Shown: positions 12,007 through 22,733 of the stretch, piece by piece
Numbering within the stretch: the first letter of the stretch is position 1
Layout: every line of letters starts with the position of its first letter
Source: Lampris incognitus
Taxonomy: Eukaryota > Chordata > Actinopteri > Lampriformes > Lampridae
Assembly: GCF_029633865.1 (NCBI RefSeq)
Contig: NC_079223.1
Coordinates: 36,859,739 to 36,923,738 of the forward strand
Length of the DNA stretch: 64,000 bases
Reading direction: 5' to 3'
Notes under the pieces: model-generated
What the model was told of the DNA's origin: nothing
Database searches by the model: none
Seen by the model: only the letters and a program-made list of their open reading frames with translations
Translations under genes and position numbers: made by a program

Positions 12007-12163
12007 TGTAGCGAATTCGGGGGACAACGCAACCACAGGAGCTGCCGCGGCCGGGAAGCGAACCCGTATCGCCCGCACCGCAGGAGACGTCGCTAACCGC
12101 TCGACTAAGGGGTCAGACCCGCCAGCCGGCGGCCAGCGTGTCTTCTTATCCAGGCACGTTACA
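12007..12163 (-). mobile_element. Short tRNA-like module with TG...CA ends, inside the hAT element
   Basis: 157 bases, minus strand: starts TGTAACG and ends CGCTACA, flanked on both sides by ATAC (12003-12006 and 12164-12167). Inside is a tRNA-like A-box region (CTTAGTCGAGCGGTTAGC) and a B-box-like GGGTTCGCTTCCC. Related modules are at 28730-28864 and 37959-38097. The repeat around the insertion can also be read as an 11-bp duplication (acaatactgta), so a classical SINE insertion is not excluded. Confidence 0.75.
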
Positions 12164-13028
12164 ATACTGTATTTCGTGTGGAGTAGCCACATAGCCATGT
12201 TTTCTTTTCATACCATGTTCGCGAAAATGTCCTATTGTAGGTTTCCCCTTTGTCCTTTGTTCGCTCAGTCATGTTAATGTCTGGTCTATCAGAGCCAAGC
12301 TGCTTAATTACTAACGTTTCTTGTAATTGTAGTCGTTCAATTTGTTTTTGTTTTTTTAAATAAACTCCACACTGTTAGACGCAGCCGGGTTCAACAATGC
12401 TGGCCGCCATTTCTGCAGTAGCCTATACGTGCGGACTAACTCAAGAAAACGGTAAAGGGCTCCGGAGTACGGGAGTACGCCAGACTCGTTTCCGCCCCAA
12501 TGAGCCTCTATTGGCGCTTCAGGCAGTTCCCATCTTGGACCACACGGCGCTATACTAAATCTGCCAGCGAAAGCGGGGCGCTGAGGTCTGCTGCCGCAAT
12601 GCACTAAATTGAGACAGAATCACTGAAATGACTATTTTAACTTCCAAAGATCAAAAATTGTTGAATAGTTTGATTCATTTAGTACACAAAACTATGTAAT
12701 ATTTATTGCAATGTAAATTGTGACGTATTAACCCGGAAAAATGGTTTATGAGGAGGAACTATGTTTTTGGGTGGATTATCTTTTTTTAGTGGGGCGCTGC
12801 CCCACCTGCCCATATGAACGAGCCGCGCCTGGTTTGAAGCGCTGATATTTCTGATAATATCCACTGTGATTATTTTGCTATTTGCCAGCACATAGCTGTA
12901 TGCAGACTGATTTGTGTATGGACACATGGACGTCTGTGCTGAGTGTGACCGTGTAGCGTGTTTGCATATACTTGTGTAATCTCTATGTACGGCGGAGTGT
13001 GAAAGTCTGAAACTCATAAAGGAAAGTT

Positions 13029-13240
13029 TGTGGAGTTAGAAAACAACGAGACAGGAGACGTGAGAGTGGACGTAGTCGAGGTAGTTTTACTAGCTCCAAC
13101 TTTGCATGTCATACAATCGACAACGACACTGAACTGTGTACCGGAAGCGGAAGTCATTATCTGACCCCTCGCCTCTTCCCTTAAAGGTACACCGTCCTCT
13201 TAGGTGAATGTCTCTAGTTATATAGATGTGGGTCACCACA
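13029..13240 (-). repeat. 3' LTR of the Gypsy element
   Basis: 212 bases, TG...CA on both strands. On the minus strand a CTATATAAC box lies about 15 bases from the start and may be the promoter TATA box. It differs from the 5' LTR at five positions by eye. Confidence 0.95.
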
Positions 13241-13252
13241 CAGGCCCCCCCA
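13241..13252 (-). promoter_or_regulatory. Polypurine tract of the Gypsy element
   Basis: Minus strand reads CTGGGGGGGCCTG immediately before the 3' LTR, a purine-rich run in the position expected for plus-strand priming. Confidence 0.7.
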
Positions 13253-13349
13253 GAATTCACCAACACAAAACAATGCAAAACAGCAAAAGCGCAAGTCATG
13301 AACATAAAAATAGACTCTACAACAGAACAGTCAATGACATAGTGCAAAG

Positions 13350-14465
13350 TCACGGGGAAAACAGGTGACGAGTCGGGGGGCGGACCCTGCGGCCATAACG
13401 GCTGCGCTTCACAGGAGGGGAAACAGATGGGGCCGAAAGCCGGGCCATAGGCGGGGCCGAAGCAGGAACAGAGGCAGGTGCCGGGGCCGACCTAGGAGGG
13501 CGCCCCCGCCGCGGGGGAAGGGCCAATTGCATTGGCTCCCCAATGTCCAAGTGAGCGGGCTTGAGACGGTCTATAGCGACCCGCTCCGGCCTGCCCCCCA
13601 TGTCCACCACAAAGTTCTTATCCCCCGCCTCCAGGACGCGGAAGGGCCCGTCGTATGGGGGCTGCAGCGGGGACCGATGGCTGTCATGCCTAATGAAGAC
13701 GTACCTCGCCGATGGCTGATCCTTGGGGACGTAGGACCGGGGGAGGCAGTGTTGAGACATCGGAACGGGAGCGAAGGCACCGGCAGCGCTCCGGGACGCA
13801 CTGAGGTGAGAGGCGGCCGAACAGGGAGCCGTAGCATCCGGAAGAAACTCCCCCGGAACCCGCAGGGGCTGGCCATACACCAGCTCCGCGGAGGAGGTCT
13901 GGAGGTCTTCCTTCGGGGCCGAACGCAGGCCAAGCATGACCCACGTGAGGCTTGCCCGCAGAGCGGCTTTCATGTCCCGATGGAACCGCTCACTAAGTCC
14001 GTTGCTCTGCGGGTTGTACGCCGTAGTGCGGTGGACCTTCACCCCCAGGTGCTCAGCGACTGCCGTCCAGAGCTCCGAGGTAAACTGGGAGCCCCGGTCG
14101 CTCGTGATGTCACCAGGCGTGCCAAAACGGGCCACCCAGCAGCCGATGAACACCCGTGCTACCTCTGCTGCCGTCGTGGAGGACAAGGGAATAGCCTCTG
14201 GCCACCTGGTGGCCCTGTCCACAATAGTGAGGAGGAACGTATAACCACGGGAGGGGGGCAGGGGACCCACCAGGTCAACATTGACGTGGTCAAACCGCCT
14301 CTCTGGAACCACAAACGGCGCCAAAGGGGCCTTGGTATGGCGGTGCACCTTGGCGCGTTGGCACGCCACACACGAGCCGGCCCAGGCTCTAACATCCTTA
14401 CGGAGCCCAGGCCAAACGAACTTGACGCTCACCAGCTTGTTCGAGGCCTTCACTCCCGGGCGGAA
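13350..14465 (-). pseudogene. Gypsy integrase and C-terminal tail
   Basis: A 367-residue open frame with the integrase core. In order: zinc-binding remnant SCVACQRAKVHRH near residue 27, catalytic aspartate in NVDLVGPLPP near residue 59, second aspartate in DITSDRGSQFTS near residue 118, and catalytic glutamate in NGLSERFHRDMKAAL near residue 153. A GPFRVL / VVDMGGR segment of the C-terminal domain follows, then a proline-, alanine- and arginine-rich tail. Just after the glutamate helix a few residues normally present before WVMLGLRS are missing. The upstream part is in another frame beyond about 14460, so this is the end of a broken pol. Confidence 0.9.
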
Positions 14466-14584
14466 AGGCCGTGGACGGTGTCGAAAACTCGGCGCCGCCA
14501 GGAAGTAGGCACCAGGGGGCGCGGTTGACCGGTGGAGATGTCACAGAGGAGGGTGGTGTTGGCCGCGTCGAACGTCACGTCCTA

Positions 14585-15048
14585 CAGCCGTAGCGCCGTA
14601 GGGGTCGACCGGTAGTCTCGAACGGTCGCGTCCTTGGCTTGGTCCGCTGCCATAGCGGCGTAGTCGAGTCCCAAGTGAACGGCGTTAACAACCGCCCGTG
14701 AAAGGCAGTCGGCGACGAAGTTATCCTTGCATACACGTGTTGTATGTCCGTGGTAAACTCGGAAACCGCCGCGAGATGGCGCTGCTGACGCCCAGACCAC
14801 CGTTCTGAGGTTTTGGCCATACAGAACGTCAGCGGTTTGTGGTCCACGAAAGCGGTGAACTGTCGGCCCTCCAATAGGAACCTAAAGTGTCTGGTTGCGA
14901 GGAAGAGACCCAGTAGTTCCCTATCAAAGGTGCTGTATTTGCGCTCGCTCTCACGGAGTTGTTTACTGAAGAACGCCAACGGCTGCCAGCCCCCCCCCCC
15001 ACCCCACCCACTGCTCACACACGGCCCCCACGGCGTAGTCGGAGGCAT
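14585..15048 (-). pseudogene. Gypsy RNase H region
   Basis: Minus-strand open segments encode LAFFSKQLRESERKYSTFDRELL, the VDHKPLTF block and the tether region typical of Gypsy RNase H. A frameshift at the C-run near 14992-15001 separates it from the reverse transcriptase. Another frameshift near 14735 moves the end (VADCLSRAV) to a different frame, which stops at a TAG on the minus strand at 14582-14584 where related elements usually have glutamine. Confidence 0.85.
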
Positions 15049-15963
15049 CCGTTGTAAGGGCTATGGGGGCGGCAGGCGACGGGTGAGCTAGCAGCGCAGC
15101 GTTGGCCAGCGCAGTCTTGGCGGCCACAAAAGCCTCGTCCATCCCCGAAGACCAGTCCAGCACGTCCTTAGACTTCTTACCCCGCAGGGCCTCATACAGG
15201 GGACGCATGATGTGGGCGGCACGGGGCAGGAAACGGTTATAAAAGTTCACCATGCCCAGGAATTCCTGCAGCGACTGTACAGTGCGGGGGCGGGGGAACA
15301 TGGTGACAGCCTCAACCCTGGCAGGGAGGGGAACGGCCCCCTGTGGAGTGATGTGGTGCCCGAGGAAGGTGATGGACGACTCCCCGAACTGACACTTAGC
15401 TGGGTTGATGATGAGGCCGTGTTCGCTGAGCCTGTCGAACAGCTGTCTGAGGTGCGTCATGTGTTCCTCCGCCGACGCGCTGGCCACGAGGATGTCGTCT
15501 AAGTACACAAACAAAAATGGCATGTCGAGGAGCACAGAATCCATAAGGCGCTGAAACGTCTGCGCCGCCCCTTTAAGGCCGAAAGGCATACGTAAGAACT
15601 CAAAGAGCCCAAAGGATGTGATGACAGCCGTTTTTGGGACATCCAGTGGGTGGACAGGCACTTGGTGATACCCCCCTACTAAGTCGATTTTGGAATAGAT
15701 GGCAGCGCCCGCCAGGTGAGTAGAGAAATCTTGTATGTGCGGTATGGGGTACCGGTCGGGGGTCGTGGCATTGTTTAGGCGACGGTAGTCCCCGCACGGG
15801 CGCCAACCCCCGTCGGCCTTAGTAACCATGTGAAGAGGGGAAGCCCACGGGCTGTCAGAACGGCGGACAATGCCGAGGCGCTCCATAGTCGAAAACTCCT
15901 CCCTGGCTATTGCGAGCTTGGCCGAGTCGAGGCGTCGGGCCCGGGCGTAAACTGGGGGGCCCA
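14992..15963 (-). pseudogene. Gypsy reverse transcriptase
   Basis: Minus strand from 15963 encodes a nearly complete reverse transcriptase: GPPVYARARRL linker, SPWASPLHMVTKADGGWR, YPIPHIQDF, FSKIDL-type block (YSKIDLVGGYHQV), FGLFEFLRMPFGL, and the catalytic FVYLDDILV near 15490-15510, then FLGHHI and the LTTDASDYAVGAV start of RNase H. The open frame seems to extend to 16066, but beyond 15963 it is the antisense of the L1 5' end. The matching upstream linker is across the L1, near 21810-21905. The catalytic aspartates are intact. Confidence 0.92.
15949..15963. repeat. Target-site duplication of the nested L1, left copy
   Basis: AAACTGGGGGGCCCA here matches AAACTGGGGGCCCA at 21805-21818, differing only by one G in the run. 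The pair brackets the L1. Confidence 0.88.
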
Positions 15964-16098
15964 ACTTCCGGTTATGGCGAGGGACTAGGAGGTCGCACAT
16001 CTCAAGTTCTGCAGCTACCGTGTAAATTAATCCTACAATACTAATCCGAATCTTGTCTAAAGTCACGCAATACGTGTATAAGAGTACCCAGAACTAAA

Positions 16099-16994
16099 AT
16101 GTCAGGGGAAAAACCCAAAAGAAAAGGCAAAGAGAGAAAAAGAGAAGGAGAAAAGGAAATCGCGGCACGAGGAAGAGGCTGAGAAGGTTAGCGACGCCAT
16201 GCAGGTTGAAAATATGGCTAACGAAGAAGACGACCACGAGGAAGAAGATGACGAAATGCTAGACACAGATAAGAATAGCAACCAAGATATAATGAAAGCC
16301 ATACAGTCTTTGAAAAGTGGGCTTAACAAGAAAATTGATGGAGTGCAAGCGACAATTGCGGATGTAAAGAAACAGATACAGGACTGCACGGGTCGCATAG
16401 AACCGGCCGAACAACGGATTTCTGACGTGGAGGACGACGTTAAGACGCTAACACCCCGAGTTAGCACGCTGGAAAGCACCGTCAAAAGCCTTGCTGACAA
16501 AGTGGAGGACTTGGAATGCAGGAGTCGGCGACATAACGTAAGGTTGGTGGGCCTACCGGAGAAAGAAGAGGGCCAGGATGAACCTGCATTTTTGGAGAAG
16601 TGGTTGCCGGAGGCTCTGAACATGGATCTGCGGGAGGGCTTGGTAGTGGAGCGGGCTCATAGAATCGGCGCTCCGGTAGACTCGCACGGGTCGTCCAGGG
16701 ACATTGATCATGAGGTTCATGAACTTTAAGGATAGGGAGCGAGTACTAAAGGCAGCCAAAACCAAGAGACAGGTCCTTTACAAGAACACGCCGGTCCGTT
16801 TTCACATCGACCTCTCTGCTGGGGTGCACAAGATGCAGCGCGACTACGACCAGGTCCGGAAGAAGCTGAGAGACAAGGGGATCCACAAGCACAGAACCAT
16901 CTTTCCAGCCCGGCTCCTGGTAACACACGACGATAGACCCCACACCTTTCAAACCCCAGCAGAAGTGAAGAGGTTTATTCAATCCCTCGGATAA
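16099..16994 (+). pseudogene. L1-type ORF1 RNA-binding protein, frameshifted
   Basis: Starts at ATG 16099 with a lysine-rich basic stretch (MSGEKPKRKGKERK). After a frame change near 16145 it continues with an acidic patch, then a long heptad-like coiled coil (about 16300-16510), then an RRM-like region (NVRLVGLPEKEEG), and after a second frame change near 16700 the C-terminal domain (IMRFMNFKDRERVL ... FPARLLV ... FIQSLG stop). This is the order of L1 ORF1p, a trimeric nucleic-acid chaperone that binds L1 RNA in the cytoplasm. Two indels make this copy non-functional. Confidence 0.88.
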
Positions 16995-17700
16995 GGACTG
17001 ACGCAGTAGGCTATTAAGCCCACTTTATTTTATTTTATTTCCATTTACACGAAAGATGTAGCTACGTGTTCGGGCTGTCGCCATTTTGTTTTTGTTTAGG
17101 CTTTATTTTTCTACCTGGACAGGACGGAGTCTGGTTTATAGCTAGACTATTCAGCTTTTGTGGAATGCCCTTAACCCTGAATGAGAGACGATGTCCAAGC
17201 ACCAGCCGAAATGACATGGGCACATGCAAGTAGGCCTAGGCCTAAGGGACAGAGTCATCATCGGTTTATGCGCCTGTCGGAGGAAGGAAGGCCCAATGCA
17301 TCGCGGACTCTTGTGACCAGGCTACAGACTTTTCCCTCTCCTCGTCTTCCAGTCTGCATGCACGGGTTCCAGGTTGGTGTATGTGTTCGGGTGGTTAATG
17401 TTATATATGCCTACATGTTGTAAGCGTTGCACAGTTCATTACTGATGTTATGTGTGATTAGTATTTAGAAAAAGTAAGATAGCGAGCTGGAGCGAGAAGA
17501 AAAGAAAAGGTAGAGAAACTCGTTTTAGCGGTAGTTAAACTTGGGATGGGAGGGGATGTCCAGAGTTTCTGGACTTTAGGTTCGTATGGGGTTGAGGGTG
17601 GGTTTTTGTGGTTTCATTTTATTATTTATTCTTTCATCAGTGGGTGTGGTTTGTCAAAGTACTTCTTCACTACGGTTCCTAATATAACATACCGGAATCA

Positions 17701-20700
17701 ATGTCAGAGAGTTGCAAGGTAAAATTTACTTCGTGGAATTGTAGGGGTTTGATCAAACTCACAAAGGTGAAGCAGGTAATGAGCAGGATAAAATCCTTGA
17801 AATCAAAAATCGTTTTTTTACAAGAAACACACATGGTGGATGAGGACGTTCCCAAAATAGCAAGATGATAGCAGGGTCAAGTGTTGTCTGCTCCTTACAC
17901 CACTCATGCTAGAGGGGTTATGATACTAATTCATAAATCGGTTCCATTACGGGTAAAGCATGTAGTTAAGGACCCTGCAGGGAGGTATATTATAGTCCAG
18001 GGTAGGTTATTATCTGAAACCTTAACTTTGATAAATGTTTACGGCCCCAATGAAGATGACTCTAAATTCTATAATAGTCTGTTTTTGACTGCTTCAAATC
18101 ATCCTGGGAAATACATAATAGCTGGTGACTTTAACTGTACGTTAGATCCTTCAAAAGACAGGTCAACTGGTTTAGATGATACCCACAGTAAGTCCAGAAA
18201 GACGATACACCATTTTATGAAGGAATTAAATCTGTTTGATGTTTGGAGGCATGGTAAACCGAACGCAGTAGAATATTCCTGCTATTCCGGTACTCATAGA
18301 ACTCACTCACGCATAGACTACTTTGTGGTTTCAGCGCTACTTGTCTCCAAAATAGATGAATGTCATTATAGTAGTATAGTTCTGTCTGACCACGCTGCAG
18401 TATCCTTGACCTATGAAGATAATAACTTAGTGTGCGACCCCCCGAGATGGCGTTTTCAACCTGGGTGGCTTGCGGATCCTACATTCATAGATTTCTTAGA
18501 TAAGCAGATTGACCTGTATTTTGAATGCAACAAGTCCCAGACTTCTGCTAGCACAAGGTGGGAGGCTTTCAAAGCCTTTATCAGGGGCCAAATAATTTCC
18601 TTCACTAGTTCCAAGAAAAAGGCTACACGACTTGAAATGAAGACATTAGATGAGGAAATTAAAAAACTGGAAACAGAAATATATAATAATAGAAATATAC
18701 CTACAGATGTTCATAGAAGACTGCTACTGCTTAGAGCACAGTACAATGAACTGGCAGCTAATAAAGCGGCTGCTGATTTAATGAGACTCAAACAGTCCTA
18801 CTATGATCAGGGGGAAAAGCTCGGAAAACTTCTAACATGGCGCATTAAACAACAACAAACAGAAAGGTCTATTAATTGTATTGAAGTCCCAAGTGGTAGA
18901 ACTATAGTGGACCCGACAGGGATTAATGAAGCCTTTAGAGACTTCTACGGGAAATTATACAGCTCTGAGTGCTCTCCTAATCTGGACACGCAAACACAAT
19001 TCCTAGACAATCTTAATATTCCTAAAATTTCGGAAGAGGAATGTAGAGTATTAGATCAAGATGTAACTGCATTGGAAATTGCAGAAGCAATTGGGTGTAT
19101 GCAGGCTGGAAAATCAGCGGGTCCAGATGGCATCCCTATAGACATTTATAAAAAATTTCAAACCAAATTAATACCACCCCTCTTGGAGATGTTTCAGGAA
19201 TCCTTTGAGAATGGTCTTCTCCCTACATCTATGAGGGGCGCCCTAATCACTTTACTCCCAAAACCAGGGAAACCAAATACAAAATGTGAAAATATGCGTC
19301 CAATTAGTCTCCTAAATTCTGATACAAAAATACTCTGTAAAATTCTTGCAAGAAGATTGGAGGATCTTCTACCTAGAGTAGTGGGGGAAGACCAGAACGG
19401 ATTCATTCAAGGGAGACAGGGTTTTCATAACGTTAGACGAGTGCTCAATATTTTATACAGTCAGAGGGAGGCGCCTGACACGGCCTTACTTTCACTTGAT
19501 GCAGAGAAGGCCTTCGACCGTGTTGAATGGCCTTACCTGTTTGAGGTGTTAACACGATTTGGCCTTGGGGATACATTTATCAAATGGGTAAGATTGCTTT
19601 GTACAGGGCTTACTGCAGAAGTTTTGACGAATAGTAAGGTTTCTAAACCTTTTAACATTTGTAGAAGTTGCCCTCAAGGGAGCCCTTTATCGCCTTTACT
19701 TTTTATCCTAGCGATAGAACCATTTGCTATAGCAGTGAGGACATACAGCGATATTTATGGAATTCGAGAGGGACATCTGGAGCACAGGGTAGCATTCTTC
19801 GCCGATGATGTGATATTAATGCTTAAAAATCTGCATAAATCTATCCCAGCGCTCCTAAGCCTTATTGAAACATTTGGGAAAATATCCGGTTATAAAGTTA
19901 ATTACTCCAAATCATCTATAATGTTACTGAATGAAACAGAGAGGAAGAATGGTCTTGTTTATGCTTCTAACTTCAACCCAACAGACACATTTACATATCT
20001 GGGAATAAAAATTGTCCCTGGGGTGAATAAGATTGCTCAGTCAAATTATGAGCCCATCCTGGACGCTAGTATTGCTTCGATAGAGCATTGGACATCCTTA
20101 CCTATTTCAATGATCGGCAGGATTAATATCCTAAAGATGAATATACTTCCCAAATTTCTTTGTTCCAGAATATCCCCCTACCCCCTCCTTCATCTTTGTT
20201 CACGAAAATCAAGAAACTGTTTACCAACTTTATTTGGCAAAATAAACGTTCTAGATTACGTCTATCTTTACTTTATCTACCATATGATCGAGGAGGCCTG
20301 AAATGTCCAAATATCCAATGGTATTACTTGGCAGCACAATTAAGGTCGATTATGTTTTACTTCTCATCTGGAAGTCCCCCAGCTTGGATTGATCTGGAAG
20401 CCTGCTCTGTTAAACCAGGCTTACCATTGCACCTGTATTTGTATTCAGCAGACCGTAAATATCTGAAGAAAAATACAGACAACCCTATAATATTGAATAT
20501 GATTGATGTTTGGTTCGATGCTTGTAAGTATTTGAATATAAATATGTCCCGGTCACATTTCAGTCCTATTTGGGGTAATGCCAATTTCAAACCAGGGCAA
20601 AATGATAGGGGATTTAAATTATGGGCTGAAAAGGGGTTAAGGAAAGTGCAAGACATGTACAGGGAGGAGGATGAAGTATTCATGTCCTTTGAGGAAATAT

Positions 20701-21524
20701 CTACCAAGTATGACATTCCAAGGAATCGTTTTTTCAAATATCTTCAGCTAAGGAGTTTTATATCCTGTCAAAGCCATTCATTAGACATTCCTACCATTTC
20801 TATATTAGAAGTTGCAGTCACAAAACAATGTTATGATAAAGGTTTAATTTCAACTATGTATGACTTATTTGTATCTGGATCTGATGAATCATCAGAGACA
20901 AAACTGAGATTATGGGAGGGAGATATAGAGGAGGAAATATCTTTAGAAGAATGGAGTGAGGCATGTAAAGAGGCCCAGAGACAGACAGTTAGCAGCAACC
21001 TAAAGCTTCTACAGTATAAATGGCTGATGCGTACATATATAACTCCTGTTAAATTGCACAAGTTTAATGACAATATTCCTGATACCTGTATTAAGTGTAG
21101 TGAGGCAAGGGGGACGCTGTTTCAATGTATATGGGAATGTGTGGAAGTGAAAACCTTCTGGCAAGATGTTGTTGATATGATTGATCAAATTTTGTCAAAG
21201 AAATTACCATTGAGCCCAAAGCTTTTTATTCTTGGTTTATATCCTACCACCCCACATTTACATAGCAATGAGTTCAGATTTATAGATATGTGTATATTAC
21301 AAGCAAAACGTGTAATTGCTCTTAATTGGAAAAGTGTTGATGGACCAAGAATTGGTATGTGGGTTAAAGAAATGGCTTCAAACATTTCAATGGAAAAGAT
21401 AATGTATAATGTTAGACGTAAACAAAGTGTTTTTGATAAAATCTGGGGATTGTTTCTGTACTTCTTAAGACGTAATACTAATGTTGGTAACTTGCTTCAT
21501 CAAGAACAAGCTCTGGGGGAGTAG
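17701..21524 (+). pseudogene. L1-type ORF2 endonuclease/reverse transcriptase, broken
   Basis: ORF2 starts at ATG 17701 and would be about 1,270 residues, normal for the clade. Endonuclease signs: SWNCRG, FLQETH, IAGDFNC, SRIDYF, LSDHAAV. Reverse transcriptase signs: [43 protein letters not shown], and FFADDVILM with the DD codons at 19804-19809. A zinc-knuckle-like C-terminal part near 21090-21140 has CIKC and a later C. Two lesions: adjacent stops TGA TAG at 17866-17871, and a frameshift near 20160. From 17881 to 20155 and from 20170 to 21524 the two frames are open. Confidence 0.93.
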
Positions 21525-21804
21525 AACAACTCTATCTGACTGTTTATATGCGTAAAAGCAACTGGAAAAAACCACACCCTCTAATCAGTCTGTGAAAGAA
21601 ATTATTGTTATTATCATTTTATTTTATTATTTTTATTAATTTAATTTTTATCTTTATTATCTTCTTTAACCCTGCTTTGAATTGTATTACTTGTTACAGG
21701 GACGGGGTTATGGGGGGGGTAGGGTGAAAATGTTTGCTGTACTGTGCTATTACTTGTTTTGATGTAATTTGCAAACAAAAGTCAATAAATATATTGCTTA
21801 AAAA

Positions 21805-21818
21805 AAACTGGGGGCCCA
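21805..21818. repeat. Target-site duplication of the nested L1, right copy
   Basis: AAACTGGGGGCCCA directly after the L1 A-tail, matching 15949-15963. The A residues may in part belong to the tail. Confidence 0.85.
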
Positions 21819-22483
21819 CTGTGGTGATATGATGTTCCACGCCATGCTTGGCCACCGCCGAGGAGAAGGTGGGTGTGGTGAGCTCGGGGAAATTTGCGAG
21901 CAGGCGTTGGTATGGATCCCCGGTGGAGAGTGTGTTGCTGTTGCCGGTTGGCCAGGAAAACCCTGTCTGCTTCAGCAGCCAGAGAACGGTAGTCCTTGGA
22001 GGCGGCGAGAGGAGAACTGGCCAGTGCTGTGCGTACAGGTGCGGGGAGCTGCCTCAGAAAAATGTGTGTGAAAAGAAAGGCCGGATCAGCCGATCCCAGC
22101 ACAGACAGCATTTTTTTCCATTAACTCAGACGGTTTGCCGTCGCCGAGGCCATTCAGGGACAGTAAACGGTCTGCCTTCTCCAGCTCCGACAGTTCAAAT
22201 AGTTTCAGGAGGAATGTCTTTATAGCATCGTACTTGCCAGCAGCTGGCGGAGCTTCCAACAGTGTCATTGCTCGCGCCGTTGTCGATGCGTCTAACGCCG
22301 CCACTACGTGAAGTACTGCGTTGCATCCTGCGTTATCCCTCTCAGCTGGAACTGGGCTTCCACATGTTGAAACCACGGCCGTGGATTATGCTGCCAAAAG
22401 TCGGGTAGCTTCACAGTAGCGGTGTAAATGCTAGCGTTAGCAATAGCCATGTTGTTAGCACCGGCGTCTTCGTTGTCAGACAT
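21819..22483 (-). pseudogene. Gypsy gag remnant fused to the pre-reverse-transcriptase linker
   Basis: Gag starts at an ATG read on the minus strand at 22483 (MSDNEDAGANN), followed by KLPDFW and a capsid-like helical region (about 22300-22110), and RSLAAEADRVFLAN near 21960. Frame changes occur near 22320 and 22108. At about 21925 the sequence jumps to the linker that normally sits just before reverse transcriptase (LLANFPEL near 21900, then VEHHI near 21835), in a different frame. The zinc knuckle and the protease that should lie between are absent, so an internal deletion has removed them. Confidence 0.82.
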
Positions 22484-22499
22484 ACTCGTATTAGTAGTT

Positions 22500-22521
22500 C
22501 GATCACGGTCGGGGTCACCAA
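22500..22521 (-). promoter_or_regulatory. Primer-binding site, tRNA-Trp type
   Basis: Directly inside the 5' LTR the minus strand reads TTGGTGACCCCGACCGTGAT. Apart from an extra C this equals TGGTGACCCCGACGTGAT, the complement of the tRNA-Trp 3' end as used by some retroelements. Confidence 0.75.
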
Positions 22522-22733
22522 TGTGGAGTTAGAAAACAACGAGACAGGAGACGTGAGAGTAGACGTAGTCGAGGTAGTTTTACTAGCTCCAACTTAGCAT
22601 GTCATACGTTCGACAACGACACTGAACTGTGTACCGGAAGCGGAAGTCATTATCTGACCCCTCGCCTCTTCCCTTAATGGTACACCGTCCTCTTAGGTGA
22701 ATGTCTCTAGTTATATAGATGTGGGTCACCACA
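22522..22733 (-). repeat. 5' LTR of the Gypsy element
   Basis: 212 bases, same length and ends as the LTR at 13029-13240. The flanking AGTT on its outer side matches the AGTT outside the other LTR. Confidence 0.95.

Larger units (their letters stand above)
11194..12839 (-). mobile_element. Defective hAT transposon (ZMYM1/DUF4371-like) with 8-bp target duplication
   Basis: The element body is 11202-12831, bounded by perfect GTTTGAAG duplications at 11194-11201 and 12832-12839. Both ends start with CAG when read inward and show imperfect inverted similarity over about 35 bases (CAGTAGCAGCCCGTGG on one side, CAGGCGCGGCTCGTTC on the other). An 8-bp duplication and CAG ends are hallmarks of hAT elements. 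Inside, a minus-strand frame encodes a recognisable transposase piece (11494-11841). At 1.63 kb it is far too short for an autonomous copy. A short tRNA-like module is inserted at 12007-12163. Confidence 0.9.
15964..21804 (+). mobile_element. L1-clade LINE, nearly full length, inserted into the Gypsy element
   Basis: About 5.84 kb: short 5' untranslated region (15964-16098), ORF1 (16099-16994), a 0.7-kb spacer, ORF2 (17701-21524), 3' untranslated region with AATAAA at 21784-21789, and a short A-tail. It is flanked by a 14-15 base target duplication and lies opposite to the host Gypsy element. Both proteins carry frameshifts and ORF2 has two adjacent stops, so it is inactive but young-looking. 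Clade is inferred from ORF1 type (coiled coil plus RRM-like) and the FADD form of the catalytic motif. Confidence 0.92.

Noticed and set aside
13365..14528. A 387-residue plus-strand open frame
   Set aside because: It is the antisense shadow of the Gypsy integrase, a GC-rich region where stops are rare on both strands.
15964..16066. Apparent N-terminal extension of the Gypsy reverse transcriptase
   Set aside because: It lies beyond the L1 insertion point and is the antisense of the L1 5' untranslated region.
16102..16623. Serine/phenylalanine-rich minus-strand frame of 173 residues
   Set aside because: Antisense of the lysine/glutamate-rich L1 ORF1 coiled coil.
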